DNA from: Helcococcus ovis
GTDB lineage: Bacteria; Bacillota; Clostridia; Tissierellales; Peptoniphilaceae
Length of the DNA: 64,000 bases
Assembly: GCF_004524775.2 (NCBI RefSeq)
Contig: NZ_CP119081.1
Location: forward strand, 496,001 to 560,000
Reading direction: 5' to 3'
Both the position numbers and the translations under genes were made by a program. Every line of letters starts with the position of its first letter. Positions within the stretch are counted from its first letter, which is position 1. Positions 37,419 through 47,128 of the stretch are shown here, in pieces. The notes below the pieces were generated by a model that saw only the letters and a list, made by a program, of their open reading frames with translations, was not told where the DNA came from and ran no database searches.

Positions 37419-39815
37419 ATGAATTTTAAAAAAATTATATCAGTAATTTTATCATTTGTTGTATTTTTTTCTGTACCATTAAATTTGTATGCAGCAAATA
37501 ACACGAAAAAAGATGAAATAGTTTATATATCAGTTTCTCCTAATGGTGAAAAAAAGGGGGTATATGTTGTAAATGGATTTAGTTTAGAAAAAGACGGGAT
37601 AATAACGGATTTTGGTAAATATGAAAATATTAAAAATCTTTCAACACTTGATGAAGTCAAAAATGTAGGGGATCAAATAACAGTTACTACAAAAAAGGGA
37701 AAATTTTTCTATCAAGGAGATAATCCTAATAAGGAAATACCGTGGAATGTGCAATTAAAATACTATTTAGATAACAAAGAATTATCAACAAAAGATATAT
37801 TAGGAAAAAAGGGTTTAATAACTATAAAAGGTAGCATATTGAAAAATCTAAAAGCTGATAAATTTTATTCTAGTTACTATATTGGACAATTACAACTAAG
37901 TATTGATTCAAAACATACAATAGTAAAAGAGGCTAAAGATGCAACATTTGCATTTAATGGTGGAATACAGCTGTTAAATTATACAGTTTTGCCGGAAAAA
38001 GAATTAAATTTTGAAGTAAAACTTGAGAGTACTGATTTTCAAATGAATTCATTTACATTTTCTGCTGTACCTTTTAATATGAATTTTGATATGCCTGATA
38101 TTAATCAATTTACTGATAATTTATATCAATTAGAAAGAGCTATATCTCAAATTGGAAATGGCTCAACTAGACTATTAAGTGGGGCAAATCAATTAAATAA
38201 TAACAGTAAATTATTATTTAATTCTCTTTATGAAATATATAAAGGGATTGATAGTACTAAAATTGGACAAAATCAGTTAAAAGATGGAGTCTCTCAATTT
38301 AATGGAGGATTACAAAAATATTCACAGGGAATAGATGAATTAGTCTCAAAAATAGGACAATTAGGTTTTGGTATGGACCAATTGAAATTTGGGCTAGGTG
38401 AAGTGTACAAAGGCACAAATCAATTAAATGAAGGCTTAAAGAAATATTCTGATGGTATTACTAAATATACTAATGGGGTTTTAAATTTAGATTTAGGATT
38501 TGAAAAGTATATTATGGGAATAGAAACTATGGGTTTAGAATCTAAAAAATTAATTGATGGAGGGAAAAAACTTGTAGATGGTTCTTCTCAAATTTTAGAT
38601 GGGTTGTCATTTTTTGATAAATTACAGTTTTTAAATGAATTATCGGAAAATGATATGAAAAATTTAAAAAATATTATAAATGAAATACTTAATTTTTGGA
38701 CGGATATTCAATCTAAAATTGAAAATTTATCATATGAAGATTTGAAAAAATCATTAAACAAAATAAAAGATGATATTAATAATTTGATTATAGAATTTGA
38801 TGCACAAAATATTTCTACTGATAAAGAAGATTTAATTAAAAAGTTAGACATAAAAGATAAGGAAAATGAAGATGTAAAAAAACTTTTAGATGAAGCAATA
38901 AGACTGGGAAATATTATTAAAAAGCTTAAGGAAAAGTTTAGTATAATAAGTAATTCAATAAATAATATTATAATCACTGACGATCAGATTTATAAATTAG
39001 TAATGCTTATAAAAGAATATAATTTTGAATTAAATAAAAAATTATTACCTTTGAAAAAAGCACTTATAGAATTTGATGAAGTAAAGTCATTAGAAAAACT
39101 TAAAAAATTAGCTGGTTTTAAGACACAATATCAAAAATTTCATAATGGTTTAGTTGAATATACTAATGGAACAAATGAATTAGTTAATGGAATAAACGAC
39201 AAATTAATTCCTGGGGGTAAAGAAATTGGTGATGGAATTAATAAATTAAATTCAAATGGTTTAGAACTTGTAAGTGGAATAATAGGGCTAAAAGATGGAT
39301 CTTCAAAATTAAATGATGTAATTAAAAGTATACTAGATAGATTAAATTTTGGAGAAGATTTATCACAAGTTAGTCAATTAAAGACTGGTATGGATTTATT
39401 AGTTGAAAATCATAATAAAATTTTACAAGGTGAGACAGATTTATCATTAGGATTAAATAGGCTTTCTTCAGGAGTTCTTCAATATTACAATGGTTTTGGA
39501 CAGTACAATAACGGTTTTAGTCAATTTATAGATGGACTTAGCGAATTTGAAAATGGCACATCAAAATTAAAAAATATGACTGATGGTATGACTGAAAAAG
39601 CTAAAAAAGAGATTGATGAGAAATTAAAACTGTTTAGTAAAGAAGGTTTTAAGCTAAAAAGTTTTGTAAATGACAAAAATGAAAACTTAAGATTGGTACA
39701 ATTTGTTTATGTATCTAATGCTATTGAAAAGACATTAAAAAATGAAGAAAAAATAATTGAAAAGACTCCTACATTTTTTGAAAAACTTTGGGATATAATT
39801 ACATTTTGGAAGTAA
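37419..39815 (+). CDS. Secreted heptad/glycine-repeat protein (YhgE-like), partner of MMPL transporter
   Basis: 798 residues. A signal peptide (about 1-26) ends near LYAA. A beta-type region (27-225) follows, then long repeats in which Gly recurs every seven to eleven residues (for example GANQLNN, GVSQFNGGLQKYSQGID, GTNQLNEGLKKYSDGI, about 240-400 and 575-740), split by a charged coiled coil (420-560). The pattern is that of the extracellular part of YhgE/Pip proteins, but the flanking membrane helices of YhgE are missing and the C-terminus (FFEKLWDIITFWK) is only a short amphipathic tail. I chose the ATG at 37419, which follows GAGGAGG; an ATG at 37404 would contain that site. Its tie to the MMPL gene suggests an extracytoplasmic conduit or periplasmic-type partner (inference). 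Confidence 0.72.
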   Translation: MNFKKIISVILSFVVFFSVPLNLYAANNTKKDEIVYISVSPNGEKKGVYVVNGFSLEKDGIITDFGKYENIKNLSTLDEVKNVGDQITVTTKKGKFFYQGDNPNKEIPWNVQLKYYLDNKELSTKDILGKKGLITIKGSILKNLKADKFYSSYYIGQLQLSIDSKHTIVKEAKDATFAFNGGIQLLNYTVLPEKELNFEVKLESTDFQMNSFTFSAVPFNMNFDMPDINQFTDNLYQLERAISQIGNGSTRLLSGANQLNNNSKLLFNSLYEIYKGIDSTKIGQNQLKDGVSQFNGGLQKYSQGIDELVSKIGQLGFGMDQLKFGLGEVYKGTNQLNEGLKKYSDGITKYTNGVLNLDLGFEKYIMGIETMGLESKKLIDGGKKLVDGSSQILDGLSFFDKLQFLNELSENDMKNLKNIINEILNFWTDIQSKIENLSYEDLKKSLNKIKDDINNLIIEFDAQNISTDKEDLIKKLDIKDKENEDVKKLLDEAIRLGNIIKKLKEKFSIISNSINNIIITDDQIYKLVMLIKEYNFELNKKLLPLKKALIEFDEVKSLEKLKKLAGFKTQYQKFHNGLVEYTNGTNELVNGINDKLIPGGKEIGDGINKLNSNGLELVSGIIGLKDGSSKLNDVIKSILDRLNFGEDLSQVSQLKTGMDLLVENHNKILQGETDLSLGLNRLSSGVLQYYNGFGQYNNGFSQFIDGLSEFENGTSKLKNMTDGMTEKAKKEIDEKLKLFSKEGFKLKSFVNDKNENLRLVQFVYVSNAIEKTLKNEEKIIEKTPTFFEKLWDIITFWK

Positions 39816-39856
39816 AAATATGGGCTGATACGTATTTCGTAGCAGCCCATATTTTT
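39814..39856. terminator. Bidirectional terminator
   Basis: AAAATATGGGCTG and CAGCCCATATTTT form a perfect 13-bp stem around ATACGTATTTCGTAG, between converging genes. It overlaps the last two bases of the helicase gene. Confidence 0.93.
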
Positions 39857-41693
39857 AGTTTCGGGTTATTTCATTAATGAATGAAGAATTTTTAACCTCA
39901 TTTATAAAGAGTTTTTTTGGATAAAGCAGGGTTAAATTATATTTTGCTCTTGTAATTCCAACATAAAATAACCTTCTTTCCTCTTCTAAAATTCCTAATT
40001 CTTCATTTACCGATTCGGAATAAGATGAAGGAAATTCTTTATCAACTAAATCTATTATAAACACATTATCAAATTCTAAGCCTTTTGAACCATGTATAGT
40101 TGAAAGTGTTAAATTTGAAGAATTGATGCCGTGATTTTTTTGTTTCTCGATTAAATTTCTGACTTTATTTTCAAATTCTGAAACAGATTTAATGTCTTTA
40201 GAAATATTAATCAAAGTATCTATAATTCTATCATAGGAAATCATGGATCCTGTTGTTCGTCTAGAAAGTTCTTTTACATATTCATAATAATCCATACTTC
40301 TTAAAACAAATATTACAGCATCTGAAAAATTTAATGAAGATAATTTATCCATGTAATATGAAAGTAAGTATATTTTCTCTAGGAAAAAATTATTTATTCC
40401 TTCAACGTTTTTTAATCGTTCTATGACATCATCACTTTCATCCATGAATTCCAATTGTTTTACAAATTCCTTTTTTATAAATAAATTTAATTTATAATAA
40501 ATTTTTTTAAATAAATTTAAGTCATATTGATCCTTAGAGAAATTTATAATATCAATAATATCATTAATTATTTGATGTGAATAAAAAGCGTTAGTACTAT
40601 CTTTTATATAAAAATCAACATTATCTGGAATATAATTAATAAAAGATATTGCCGAAATATTATTTCTGTATAATATTGCAACTGTTTCATTTAAGCAAAG
40701 TTTTTTTAATGCCTTATCAATAATATATTCAATTTGCTGCTTTGTATTTTTAGTAGAAATTATATTTACATTATTGCCTTCAGAATTATTTGATTTTATA
40801 ACTTTTAAATATCTTTGTTTGTTATTTTTTATTAATTTATTTGAAAATTTTATTATATTTTGAGTAGATCTATAATTATTTTCCATATAAAAAATTTTAG
40901 CATCCGGATAAACATTAGGAAAATCAAGTAATTGTTTAGAATTAGCACCTCTAAATCCATATATTGATTGATCATCATCTGCTACAATAAATAAATTATT
41001 ATTTTTTTGTGATACCAAGCTGATGATTTTCAATTGTACGTATGATGTATCCTGACCTTCATCAATTTGTACATAATGAAATTTATTTTGAAGAAAATCT
41101 AGTGCTTGTTTATTAGTTTGAAGTATTTTCAAGGCTTCAATAAGTATATCATCAAAATCAAGTAAATTTTTATCTTTTTTGAATTTTTCATATATAGTGT
41201 ATACTTTTTCAAAACCATTAAATATAGCGGAATACATCTTTTTATATTCATTATAATCCATTAATGTATTTTTTAAAAAGCTAGATACTCTAAAAAAACT
41301 TTCCAATTGTTCATCATTCATATATTTTTTTCTAACATGTAAAAATATTTGCTGGACAATAGAGTATTTATTATATTCTTTTGATGATTCTATAATCATA
41401 AAATTTGATAATTTATTTGAAAATTTTTTTATTATACCGTATGCAAAAGAATGAATAGTTGAAAAATGAATGTTTTGATCACCGTAGATTTTTTTATATC
41501 TAATTTCCATATCTTTAGCTTGAGTCTTAGAAAATGTCATTGCCAAAATATTTTCAGGATTAATTCCATTGTTTATTAAATTATTTATTCTTGCTAATAA
41601 TACTGTAGTTTTACCGGAACCGGGGACTGCCAATACTAATGCTGGACCTTTTTTATGATTTATTACTTTTAATTGATTTTCTGAAAATTTCAT
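39855..41693 (-). CDS. UvrD/Rep-family ATP-dependent DNA helicase
   Basis: Superfamily 1 3'-5' helicase of 612 residues, shorter than PcrA (about 720-740). Motif I is VLAVPGSGKTTVLL (about 19-32), Ia is TFSKTQAKDM, II is QIDEGQDTSYVQ, III is ADDDQSIYGFRGA, V is LSTIHGSKGLEFDNVFI, and VI is FYVGITRAKYNL. All ATPase motifs are intact. The 2B region is reduced and the C-terminal Tudor-like tail of PcrA is absent. It may serve as a repair or replication helicase; whether it is the organism's PcrA or a paralogue cannot be told. The stop lies at the shared terminator. Confidence 0.88.
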   Translation of the reverse strand: MKFSENQLKVINHKKGPALVLAVPGSGKTTVLLARINNLINNGINPENILAMTFSKTQAKDMEIRYKKIYGDQNIHFSTIHSFAYGIIKKFSNKLSNFMIIESSKEYNKYSIVQQIFLHVRKKYMNDEQLESFFRVSSFLKNTLMDYNEYKKMYSAIFNGFEKVYTIYEKFKKDKNLLDFDDILIEALKILQTNKQALDFLQNKFHYVQIDEGQDTSYVQLKIISLVSQKNNNLFIVADDDQSIYGFRGANSKQLLDFPNVYPDAKIFYMENNYRSTQNIIKFSNKLIKNNKQRYLKVIKSNNSEGNNVNIISTKNTKQQIEYIIDKALKKLCLNETVAILYRNNISAISFINYIPDNVDFYIKDSTNAFYSHQIINDIIDIINFSKDQYDLNLFKKIYYKLNLFIKKEFVKQLEFMDESDDVIERLKNVEGINNFFLEKIYLLSYYMDKLSSLNFSDAVIFVLRSMDYYEYVKELSRRTTGSMISYDRIIDTLINISKDIKSVSEFENKVRNLIEKQKNHGINSSNLTLSTIHGSKGLEFDNVFIIDLVDKEFPSSYSESVNEELGILEEERRLFYVGITRAKYNLTLLYPKKLFINEVKNSSFINEITRN

Positions 41694-41871
41694 AATAACT
41701 CCTCAAAATAATATTAATATATAAAACAAAAAAAATAAAATATTAATTTTTTGTAATAACAGATAAGATTTTATCATTAAAAAAATTTTTATGTGAATTA
41801 ATTACATCAATTAAATTGAAAATCTAAATATGGAGATAAAAAATATTTTTAATTAGTTTTATTATATAGTT

Positions 41872-41901
41872 AAAAAGGCTAACTCAATTAAGAGAAAGCC
41901 T
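41872..41901 (-). terminator. Terminator after guaB
   Basis: On the minus strand AGGCT and AGCCT close a stem-loop followed by TTTTT, 20 bases after the guaB stop. Confidence 0.6.
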
Positions 41902-41920
41902 GTTTGATTAATTACATATT

Positions 41921-43426
41921 TTAAATTTTATTTTGAAAATTATCTTTAACGATAACATCATGTGCTCCACCTTCAACAATAGAAGTGGATGAAACAAGAG
42001 TAATCTTTGCCTTTTCTTGTAATTCTTTAATGCTCAAAGCACCGCAATTACACATGGTTGCTTTAATTTTATTGATTGTTAAGTTTACATTATCGTGTAA
42101 TGATCCTGCATAAGGAACGTATGAATCAACACCTTCTTCGAATTTTAGATTTGAAGCTCCACCAAGATCATATCTTTGCCAGTTTCTAGCTCTATTTGAG
42201 CCTTCACCCCAATATTCTTTAACAAAATTACCATTTATATTTATTTTATTTGTAGGTGATTCATCAAATCTGGCAAAATATCTACCAAGCATTATAAAAT
42301 CAGCACCCATTGCAAGTGCAAGAGTCATATGATAATCGTGAACAATTCCACCGTCCGAACAAACAGGAACGTAAATACCGGTTTTTTCAAAATATTCATC
42401 TCTAGCTTTAGCAACTTCTATAACCGCAGATGCCTGCCCACGACCAATACCTTTTTGTTCTCTTGTAATGCAGATAGAACCACCACCAATTCCGATTTTA
42501 ATAAAATCAGCACCGGCATTTGCAAGGAAATCAAAGCCCTCTTTATCTACCACATTTCCAGCACCAACTTTTACACTGTCACCATATTTTTCCCTAATCC
42601 ATTTAATAGTGTCTTTTTGCCACTCACTAAAGCCCTCGGATGAATCTATGCATAAAACATCACATCCGGCTTCAACTAGAGCAGGTACTCTTTCCATATA
42701 ATCTCTTGTATTGATACCGGCACCCACGATGAAGCTTTTATTAGAATCTAAAAGTTCATTTGGGTTTGATTTGTGCATGTCATAATCTTTTCTAAATACA
42801 AAGAATTGTAAATTTTGATTATCATCAACTATTGGTAAAACATTTAATTTATGTTCCCAAAGTATATCATTAGCTTGACTTAGAGTTAGACCAACATTAG
42901 CATATATTAAATTTTCAAATTTTGTCATAAACTCTGTAACTTTAATATCAGTAGTCATTCTCGAAATTCTATAATCTCTACTTGTTACAAGTCCCAAAAG
43001 TTTACCTTTACTTGTACCATCTTCAGTTATAGCTATTGTTGAATATCCATTTTTTTCTTTTAGCTCAAGTACATCAGCTAAAGTTGCATCGGGAGATAAA
43101 TTACTATCACTTACTACAAATCCCGATTTATATGATTTAACTTTTTTAATCATATTTGCTTGAGATTCAATGGATTGAGAGCCAAAAATAAAAGAAATTC
43201 CACCTTCTCTAGCTAAACTAACAGCCATTTTATCATCTGATACGGCTTGCATTATTGCTGATACAAGTGGAATATTCGCACTAATTTTAGGTGTTTCACC
43301 CTTTTTAAATTTTGTAATAGGTGTTTTTAAACTAACATTTGATACCATGTGTTGTTTCGATGAATAACCAGGTACTAATAAGTATTCACTAAATGTTCTT
43401 GATGGTTCGCTAAAATAAAATGCCAT
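41921..43426 (-). CDS. guaB: IMP dehydrogenase
   Basis: Oxidises IMP to XMP, the first step to GMP. 501 residues: a TIM barrel split by a CBS pair (about 95-215). The catalytic loop reads [17 protein letters not shown] with the active Cys. Most bacterial enzymes have CTTR and VAGVGVPQ here, so this belongs to the less common IMPDH branch with a [10 protein letters not shown] flap. The NAD/IMP segments [14 protein letters not shown] and CSDGGI are present. Monocistronic on the minus strand with a terminator. Its product pathway links to the pur cluster 3 kb away. Confidence 0.95.
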   Translation of the reverse strand: MAFYFSEPSRTFSEYLLVPGYSSKQHMVSNVSLKTPITKFKKGETPKISANIPLVSAIMQAVSDDKMAVSLAREGGISFIFGSQSIESQANMIKKVKSYKSGFVVSDSNLSPDATLADVLELKEKNGYSTIAITEDGTSKGKLLGLVTSRDYRISRMTTDIKVTEFMTKFENLIYANVGLTLSQANDILWEHKLNVLPIVDDNQNLQFFVFRKDYDMHKSNPNELLDSNKSFIVGAGINTRDYMERVPALVEAGCDVLCIDSSEGFSEWQKDTIKWIREKYGDSVKVGAGNVVDKEGFDFLANAGADFIKIGIGGGSICITREQKGIGRGQASAVIEVAKARDEYFEKTGIYVPVCSDGGIVHDYHMTLALAMGADFIMLGRYFARFDESPTNKININGNFVKEYWGEGSNRARNWQRYDLGGASNLKFEEGVDSYVPYAGSLHDNVNLTINKIKATMCNCGALSIKELQEKAKITLVSSTSIVEGGAHDVIVKDNFQNKI

Positions 43427-43590
43427 AAAATATCCTTTCTTATTTACTAAATATTTCCAAAATTAAAATTTAATATATTTAAATTTGTGATTAATTTTAT
43501 CATTTATGTTTGTTAAAGTCAAAGGGATATTTTTTATATATCATTTATTTTCATTTTTTGAATTATTTTATCCGTTCTAAGCATTACAGA

Positions 43591-43619
43591 TTGTAATTAT
43601 TTACATTAATAGTTATAAT
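43591..43619 (+). promoter_or_regulatory. Promoter for D,D-carboxypeptidase gene
   Basis: TTGTAA (43591-43596), a 17-base spacer and a perfect TATAAT (43614-43619), 17 bases before the start codon. Confidence 0.6.
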
Positions 43620-43636
43620 TATTTTAAGGAGGAATT

Positions 43637-44542
43637 ATGGATTTTGAAAATCGTAAAATTTTAGTAAAAAAAAGTAGAATTAATAAAAATAAAATTGTTA
43701 AAAATATTTTATATATTATATTTTTTATTATAATGGCATTACTAGCTAAAAATTATATTTTTAAACAAAAAATAAATTCTGAAATTGTTTATGTTTTTGA
43801 TAAATCAAACAATAATGTTATATTTGAAAAAAATAAAAATAAAAAAATATCTCCTGCAAGTCTATCAAAATTATTTTTGACAGATTATATTATAGAAAAT
43901 TATAATTTAGATACTGTAATTTCACCTTCTGATGGAATATTAGAATATGTACCTAAAAATTCATCTTTAGCTAATATTGAATATAAAGAATATACATTAA
44001 GAAATTTAGTTGCAGGATTATTAGTTCCTTCAGGTAATGATGCTGCATATGTTTTGGCTGATTTTTGTGGGAAAAATTTAGATAAAAGTTTAAGAGATAT
44101 AAAAACTAGGTTGGACTTATTTCAAGAAAAATTCAATATATTTTTGAGAGATAGAGGATATGAAAATACTAAAATATACAATCCATCTGGTTTTGATTAT
44201 GAATCATATACTACTTGTGAGGATTTAAATAATGTTGTTAATAATATTATTCAATATAAGTTTATAAGAGAAGTTATATCAAGTTATGAATATATTGCTA
44301 GTTTACCTGATGACACCGATATTGCTTGGATAAATACAAATAAATTTTTAGATCCTAATTTTAAATATTTTAGTAAAAAAATTAAAGGAACTAAAACCGG
44401 TTCATTAGATGGGATAAATAATTTGATTTTATTGTATAATAAAGGTGATAGAGAATATATCATTCATATATTAGGTTCAAAAACTGATAAACAAAGATAT
44501 GAAGAAGCCAATGAAATTATAAAAAGAATTATTGAAAAATAA
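43637..44542 (+). CDS. D-alanyl-D-alanine carboxypeptidase (PBP5/DacF-like)
   Basis: Membrane-anchored trimming enzyme that removes the terminal D-Ala of peptidoglycan side chains. 301 residues, short for the family because the C-terminal beta domain of PBP5 is missing. It has an N-terminal membrane anchor (about 20-41) instead of a cleaved signal. The serine-peptidase triad of motifs is complete: SLSK (SPASLSKLF), SGN (VPSGNDAAYVL) and KTG (KGTKTGSLDG). RBS: AAGGAGG. Own promoter and shared terminator. Endo- versus carboxypeptidase action is not certain. Confidence 0.88.
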   Translation: MDFENRKILVKKSRINKNKIVKNILYIIFFIIMALLAKNYIFKQKINSEIVYVFDKSNNNVIFEKNKNKKISPASLSKLFLTDYIIENYNLDTVISPSDGILEYVPKNSSLANIEYKEYTLRNLVAGLLVPSGNDAAYVLADFCGKNLDKSLRDIKTRLDLFQEKFNIFLRDRGYENTKIYNPSGFDYESYTTCEDLNNVVNNIIQYKFIREVISSYEYIASLPDDTDIAWINTNKFLDPNFKYFSKKIKGTKTGSLDGINNLILLYNKGDREYIIHILGSKTDKQRYEEANEIIKRIIEK

Positions 44543-44593
44543 AAAATAGTCATGTTCTAATTCAATTTTTTGTAAAAGGGCATGACTATTTTT
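44543..44593. terminator. Bidirectional terminator
   Basis: AAAATAGTCATG and CATGACTATTTT form a 12-bp stem with an AT-rich 26-base loop, between converging genes. Confidence 0.9.
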
Positions 44594-44602
44594 CATTTAA
44601 TT

Positions 44603-45790
44603 TTATTCAACTGAGTAATTATCAAAGTAACCTTTAATGTAAATTACAGGAGTACCTTTATCTCCTGAACCCGACATTAAATCACATAATGAGCCGACAA
44701 GGTCTGTAAGTTGTCGAGGAGTTGTGCCTAATTTTGCATTTTGTGTAACATCATTATCATCTTTGGTTTTGATTTTTTCTTTCATTGCTTTAATTGCTTC
44801 TTCACCTGACAAATCTGCCAAATCATTATCTGCAAGATATTTTATTTTAACTTCATTTGGTCTACCGATTAAACCATCAGTAAATCCGGGAGATACAACA
44901 GGATCAGCTAATTCCCATATTCCACCAATAGGATCCTTAAATGCACCATCACCATATACTAAAACTTCAATTTTTTTACCCGTTCTTTTCATTATTTCTG
45001 CTTGAACATCATCAACGAATTTTTTAGCATCTCTAGGGAATAATTTTAGTGAATCATCGCTAGCTGCGTTTGAACCATATAGTCCATAGTGTTCGTTATA
45101 TCCGGAATTGTTTATTGGACTTGACATAATATCAGCAAGTGTATACACAGAATTAATACCATGTTCCTTGAAATATTCTTTCATGTATTCTCTATCATGT
45201 ATATTTGCTACAAGTATAGATTTTGAGTTTTTTGCAATATCTTCTAGATTGTTTGAGTATAAGATTTCTACTTGACCTTTTTGAAATACTGATTTATATA
45301 TTTCAACATAATCAAGTCCTGTGAATGGGTGAAGGTATTTTTTACCTAAGATATTTAGATAGTCCTCTTCGGTTAGAGTATCTTTGTAGATGTTTACATT
45401 TTTTTTCATTATTTCATATTTATCCATAAGTAGATTTCCTACTTCATCACTTGGATATGAAAGATAAATTTTAACTTTTTTATTTGTATTTGCGATAGCT
45501 TTTAGAATATTTAAAAATCTGTTTCTGCTTAAAATTGGATGCACTAAGCTTATTTCATCATTATACTTACTGTTTAAGTCTTCAGTAATGTATGATAATT
45601 TTACATAGTTTCCCTGTGTCCTTGCCAATAAAGATTCAGTAATACCAATGATGTCAGTATTTGAAACCTCGATTTTTTGTTGCTCTATAACTTCTGTAAA
45701 ACAATCACTCACGATTTTTACTAAATCATCACCTTGTTTTACAATTGGTAGCCTTATTCCTAATGAACTTGTACCTATTAATCTACTCAT
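44603..45790 (-). CDS. F420-0:gamma-glutamyl ligase (CofE)-like protein
   Basis: 395 residues of the CofE / COG1478 superfamily, larger than archaeal CofE (about 250). Family-like parts are the N-terminal GIRLPIVKQGDDL, DIIGITESLLARTQGNY, and LVYGDGAFKDPIGGIWELADPVVSPGF with acidic metal-binding residues. True CofE adds gamma-linked glutamates to coenzyme F420, but I see no F420 genes here and this lineage is not known for F420. It lies ten bases downstream of purC in the same direction, so it is probably co-transcribed with a purine gene. A role in gamma-glutamylating folate, as proposed for COG1478 proteins in Chlamydia, would fit; that is inference. Confidence 0.72.
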   Translation of the reverse strand: MSRLIGTSSLGIRLPIVKQGDDLVKIVSDCFTEVIEQQKIEVSNTDIIGITESLLARTQGNYVKLSYITEDLNSKYNDEISLVHPILSRNRFLNILKAIANTNKKVKIYLSYPSDEVGNLLMDKYEIMKKNVNIYKDTLTEEDYLNILGKKYLHPFTGLDYVEIYKSVFQKGQVEILYSNNLEDIAKNSKSILVANIHDREYMKEYFKEHGINSVYTLADIMSSPINNSGYNEHYGLYGSNAASDDSLKLFPRDAKKFVDDVQAEIMKRTGKKIEVLVYGDGAFKDPIGGIWELADPVVSPGFTDGLIGRPNEVKIKYLADNDLADLSGEEAIKAMKEKIKTKDDNDVTQNAKLGTTPRQLTDLVGSLCDLMSGSGDKGTPVIYIKGYFDNYSVE

Positions 45791-45799
45791 TTATGCTCC

Positions 45800-46483
45800 T
45801 TATTTGTTTAATACTAATTTGTGTAATTCCAATGGTAGGATATATTCACCATTTTTGTAAACTCTCATGTTTCCACCTGAAATTTCGTCTATAAGAATAA
45901 TATTTTGATTTTCATCAATACCAAATTCTAATTTAATATCATATAAATCTAAACCTTTTTCTTTTAGAATTTCAAATATTTCATCGGAAATTAATTTAGT
46001 TTGTTCTACAATTACATCATATTGTTCAAAAGTCGCAATATTTAATAAATTTAGAGTTTCTTTTGTAATAATTGGATCTTGAGCTTTATCGTCTTTTATT
46101 GTAATTTCGACAAGTCCACCCAAATCCTGAGCTTCTTTAACATATTTTCCATATCTTTTGAAGAATGATCCAACAGCCTTGTATCTGCAAATAAATTCTA
46201 AACCATGACCAAATACTTTGGCTTTTCTAACTTCCATAGTATTTTCTTCAATATTTGAATCTACATAATGAGTTACAATTCCTTTTTCCTTTAATTTTTC
46301 AAAGAAAAATTTTGTTAGTTCTAATCCTGCTTTTCCTGACCCTTCGATCGAAAGTCCAATTTGATTTTCACCTGGATCGAATACGCCATCTTTACCTGTT
46401 ACATCATCCTTAAACTTTAATAAAATGTTACCATTTTCAAGTTCAAAGAGTGTCTTAGTCTTACCTTGATAAATTAATTTCAT
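45800..46483 (-). CDS. purC: SAICAR synthetase
   Basis: Joins CAIR and aspartate with ATP in purine synthesis. 227 residues. KLIYQGKTKTLFEL at the start, the GKD..FDPGENQIGLSIEGSGK loop (seen in parts), and DIKLEFGIDENQNIILIDEISGGNMR mark the family; the usual EI(S/T)PDSxR motif reads EISGGNMR here. It is divergent from purE-K-L-F-M-N-H-D with 168 bases between. Promoter TTGAAA-17-TAGTAT lies at 46547-46519. RBS: AAGGAGA. Confidence 0.94.
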   Translation of the reverse strand: MKLIYQGKTKTLFELENGNILLKFKDDVTGKDGVFDPGENQIGLSIEGSGKAGLELTKFFFEKLKEKGIVTHYVDSNIEENTMEVRKAKVFGHGLEFICRYKAVGSFFKRYGKYVKEAQDLGGLVEITIKDDKAQDPIITKETLNLLNIATFEQYDVIVEQTKLISDEIFEILKEKGLDLYDIKLEFGIDENQNIILIDEISGGNMRVYKNGEYILPLELHKLVLNK

Positions 46484-46518
46484 AATTTTCTCCTTTTTGA
46501 CAAAACTTTTACAAGAGA

Positions 46519-46547
46519 ATACTACATTAAATTTGTTTAAATTTCAA
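46519..46547 (-). promoter_or_regulatory. purC promoter
   Basis: On the minus strand: TTGAAA (46547-46542), a 17-base spacer and TAGTAT (46524-46519). Confidence 0.55.
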
Positions 46548-46582
46548 CTAAAATTTAAATAAAATTATTTTGTAAAAAATAA

Positions 46583-46610
46583 TTGCAAATAAAAAAATAT
46601 TTGATATACT
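46583..46610 (+). promoter_or_regulatory. purE operon promoter
   Basis: TTGCAA (46583-46588), a 16-base spacer and TATACT (46605-46610), about 40 bases before purE. The leader is too short for a purine riboswitch and no aptamer motif is seen. Confidence 0.55.
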
Positions 46611-46651
46611 AGTCTTGTAATTGTAAAAAATAAAAAAATAAGGAGCAAATA

Positions 46652-47128
46652 ATGCCTAAAGTTGCTGTTGTTATGGGATCTTCTTCTGATTTTGAGACAA
46701 TGAAAGAGACTTGTCAGCTATTAGAAGAGTTTGGTATAGAATACGATAAAAAAGTTGTTAGTGCACATAGAACACCTGATTTGTTAATAGACTTTGCAAA
46801 AAACGCAAAAAATAACGGGTTTAGTGTAATTATTGCAGCAGCAGGTGGAGCCGCACATTTACCGGGCATGATTGCATCTATGACTATTTTACCTGTTATA
46901 GGTGTACCTATAAAATCAAGCACATTAAATGGTATTGACTCGCTTTTATCAATTGTTCAGATGCCTTATGGGGTTCCTGTACATACTATGGCTATAGGTG
47001 TAGCTGGAGCTAAAAATGCAGCTATAAGTGCATTATCAATTCTTGCAATTGAAAATGATGAGTACGCTCAAAAATATGAAAAATTTAAAACTGAATTAGA
47101 AAATATAGTAAAGGATATGAAGATATGA
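46652..47128 (+). CDS. purE: N5-CAIR mutase
   Basis: Moves the carboxyl group of N5-CAIR to make CAIR. 158 residues, class [12 protein letters not shown] at the start, the catalytic His in SAHRTPDLL, and [10 protein letters not shown] are intact. It heads the plus-strand purine operon and overlaps purK by four bases. The companion PurK confirms the two-step bacterial carboxylation route. Confidence 0.97.
   Translation: MPKVAVVMGSSSDFETMKETCQLLEEFGIEYDKKVVSAHRTPDLLIDFAKNAKNNGFSVIIAAAGGAAHLPGMIASMTILPVIGVPIKSSTLNGIDSLLSIVQMPYGVPVHTMAIGVAGAKNAAISALSILAIENDEYAQKYEKFKTELENIVKDMKI

Noticed and set aside
44603-45790. Evidence for coenzyme F420 biosynthesis
   Set aside because: Only a CofE-like protein is present. 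No CofC, CofD or CofG/H-type genes are in the window, and the protein is much longer than archaeal CofE.
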